Of a stretch of DNA of 64,000 nt, positions 63,909-64,000 are shown in pieces. The DNA comes from Thunnus maccoyii (Eukaryota > Chordata > Actinopteri > Scombriformes > Scombridae). Below the pieces are notes generated by a model. The model had not been told where the DNA came from. It made no database searches and saw only the letters and a program-made list of their open reading frames with translations. The stretch covers positions 7,332,655 to 7,396,654 of the forward strand of contig NC_056544.1 in NCBI RefSeq assembly GCF_910596095.1, given 5' to 3'. The position numbers and the translations under genes are program-made. Position 1 is the first letter of the stretch. Each line of letters opens with the position of its first letter.

Positions 63909-64000
63909 GTGAGTGACAGAACTATATCTTGACAGCATATACGAAGGACTCCAGACCAAAAACACTGTAAAAATTACAAGTTTTTCTAATAAACGGTTAC

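Larger units (their letters stand above)
57539..64000 (+). repeat. Repeat unit 4 of the large gene (continues past the window)
   Basis: Seventeen exons are visible: 57891-57953, 58042-58104, 58428-58490, 58581-58649, 58802-58885, 59204-59290, 59998-60081, 60190-60258, 60366-60455, 60585-60674, 60772-60861, 60949-61011, 61094-61156, 62845-62913, 63338-63421, 63586-63672 and 63825-63908. The intron before the seventh exon keeps a 137-bp stretch (59436-59572) found in unit 1 but missing from units 2 and 3. Small coding differences include QPHR for QPQK in the sixteenth exon and TDYF for TDYS in the seventeenth. The window ends in the next intron. Confidence 0.88.

Overview
The window is vertebrate nuclear DNA, almost certainly from a ray-finned fish. 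It has short GT-AG introns, AT-rich intergenic DNA, many small DNA-transposon relics of teleost type, a fish L2/CR1-group LINE, and a pair of ZP3-type egg-coat genes. I rebuilt exon structures by hand. In every complete gene the exon lengths sum to a multiple of three and all introns are GT-AG.

From left to right: (1) 366-905, the last two exons of an AP-1 gamma-adaptin gene (+), probably ap1g2. (2) 2567-4138, nedd8 (-), convergent with it. (3) 5228-7206 and 8894-10906, two tandem ZP3-like genes (+). (4) 13713-16445, rnf212b (+), a meiotic RING-finger gene. (5) 18343-20334, homez (-), with one coding exon. (6) 24030-27745, dhrs1 (-). AP1G2, NEDD8, RNF212B, HOMEZ and DHRS1 all map to human 14q11.2-q12, so this part is a conserved linkage group with ZP genes set inside it.

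(7) From 31258 past the right edge lies a very large gene (+) that I do not recognise. It has a TATA box, a signal peptide, and at least 91 small coding exons (25-99 bp). From exon 5 on, every exon starts and ends in phase 1 and encodes 21-33 residues of coiled-coil-like sequence, giving at least 2,356 residues within the window. Its middle consists of tandem units of about 8.4 kb: unit 2 at 40724-49135, unit 3 at 49136-57538, unit 4 from 57539 past the edge, and a partial older unit at 35247-37960. Each full unit carries 24 usable exons (622 residues) and one pseudo-exon with a stop. Because all unit exons are phase 1-1, each whole-unit duplication lengthens the protein without breaking the frame. 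This is the most unusual feature of the window.

Transposon relics include two hAT-type MITEs with 8-bp target duplications, a TTAA-target MITE whose empty site survives in a sister unit, a Tc1-like relic, a decayed LINE, and a co-duplicated intronic cluster with an 82-bp-arm foldback and a THAP-like zinc-finger remnant. I see no retroviral or LTR element, no tRNA or rRNA gene, and no CRISPR array.
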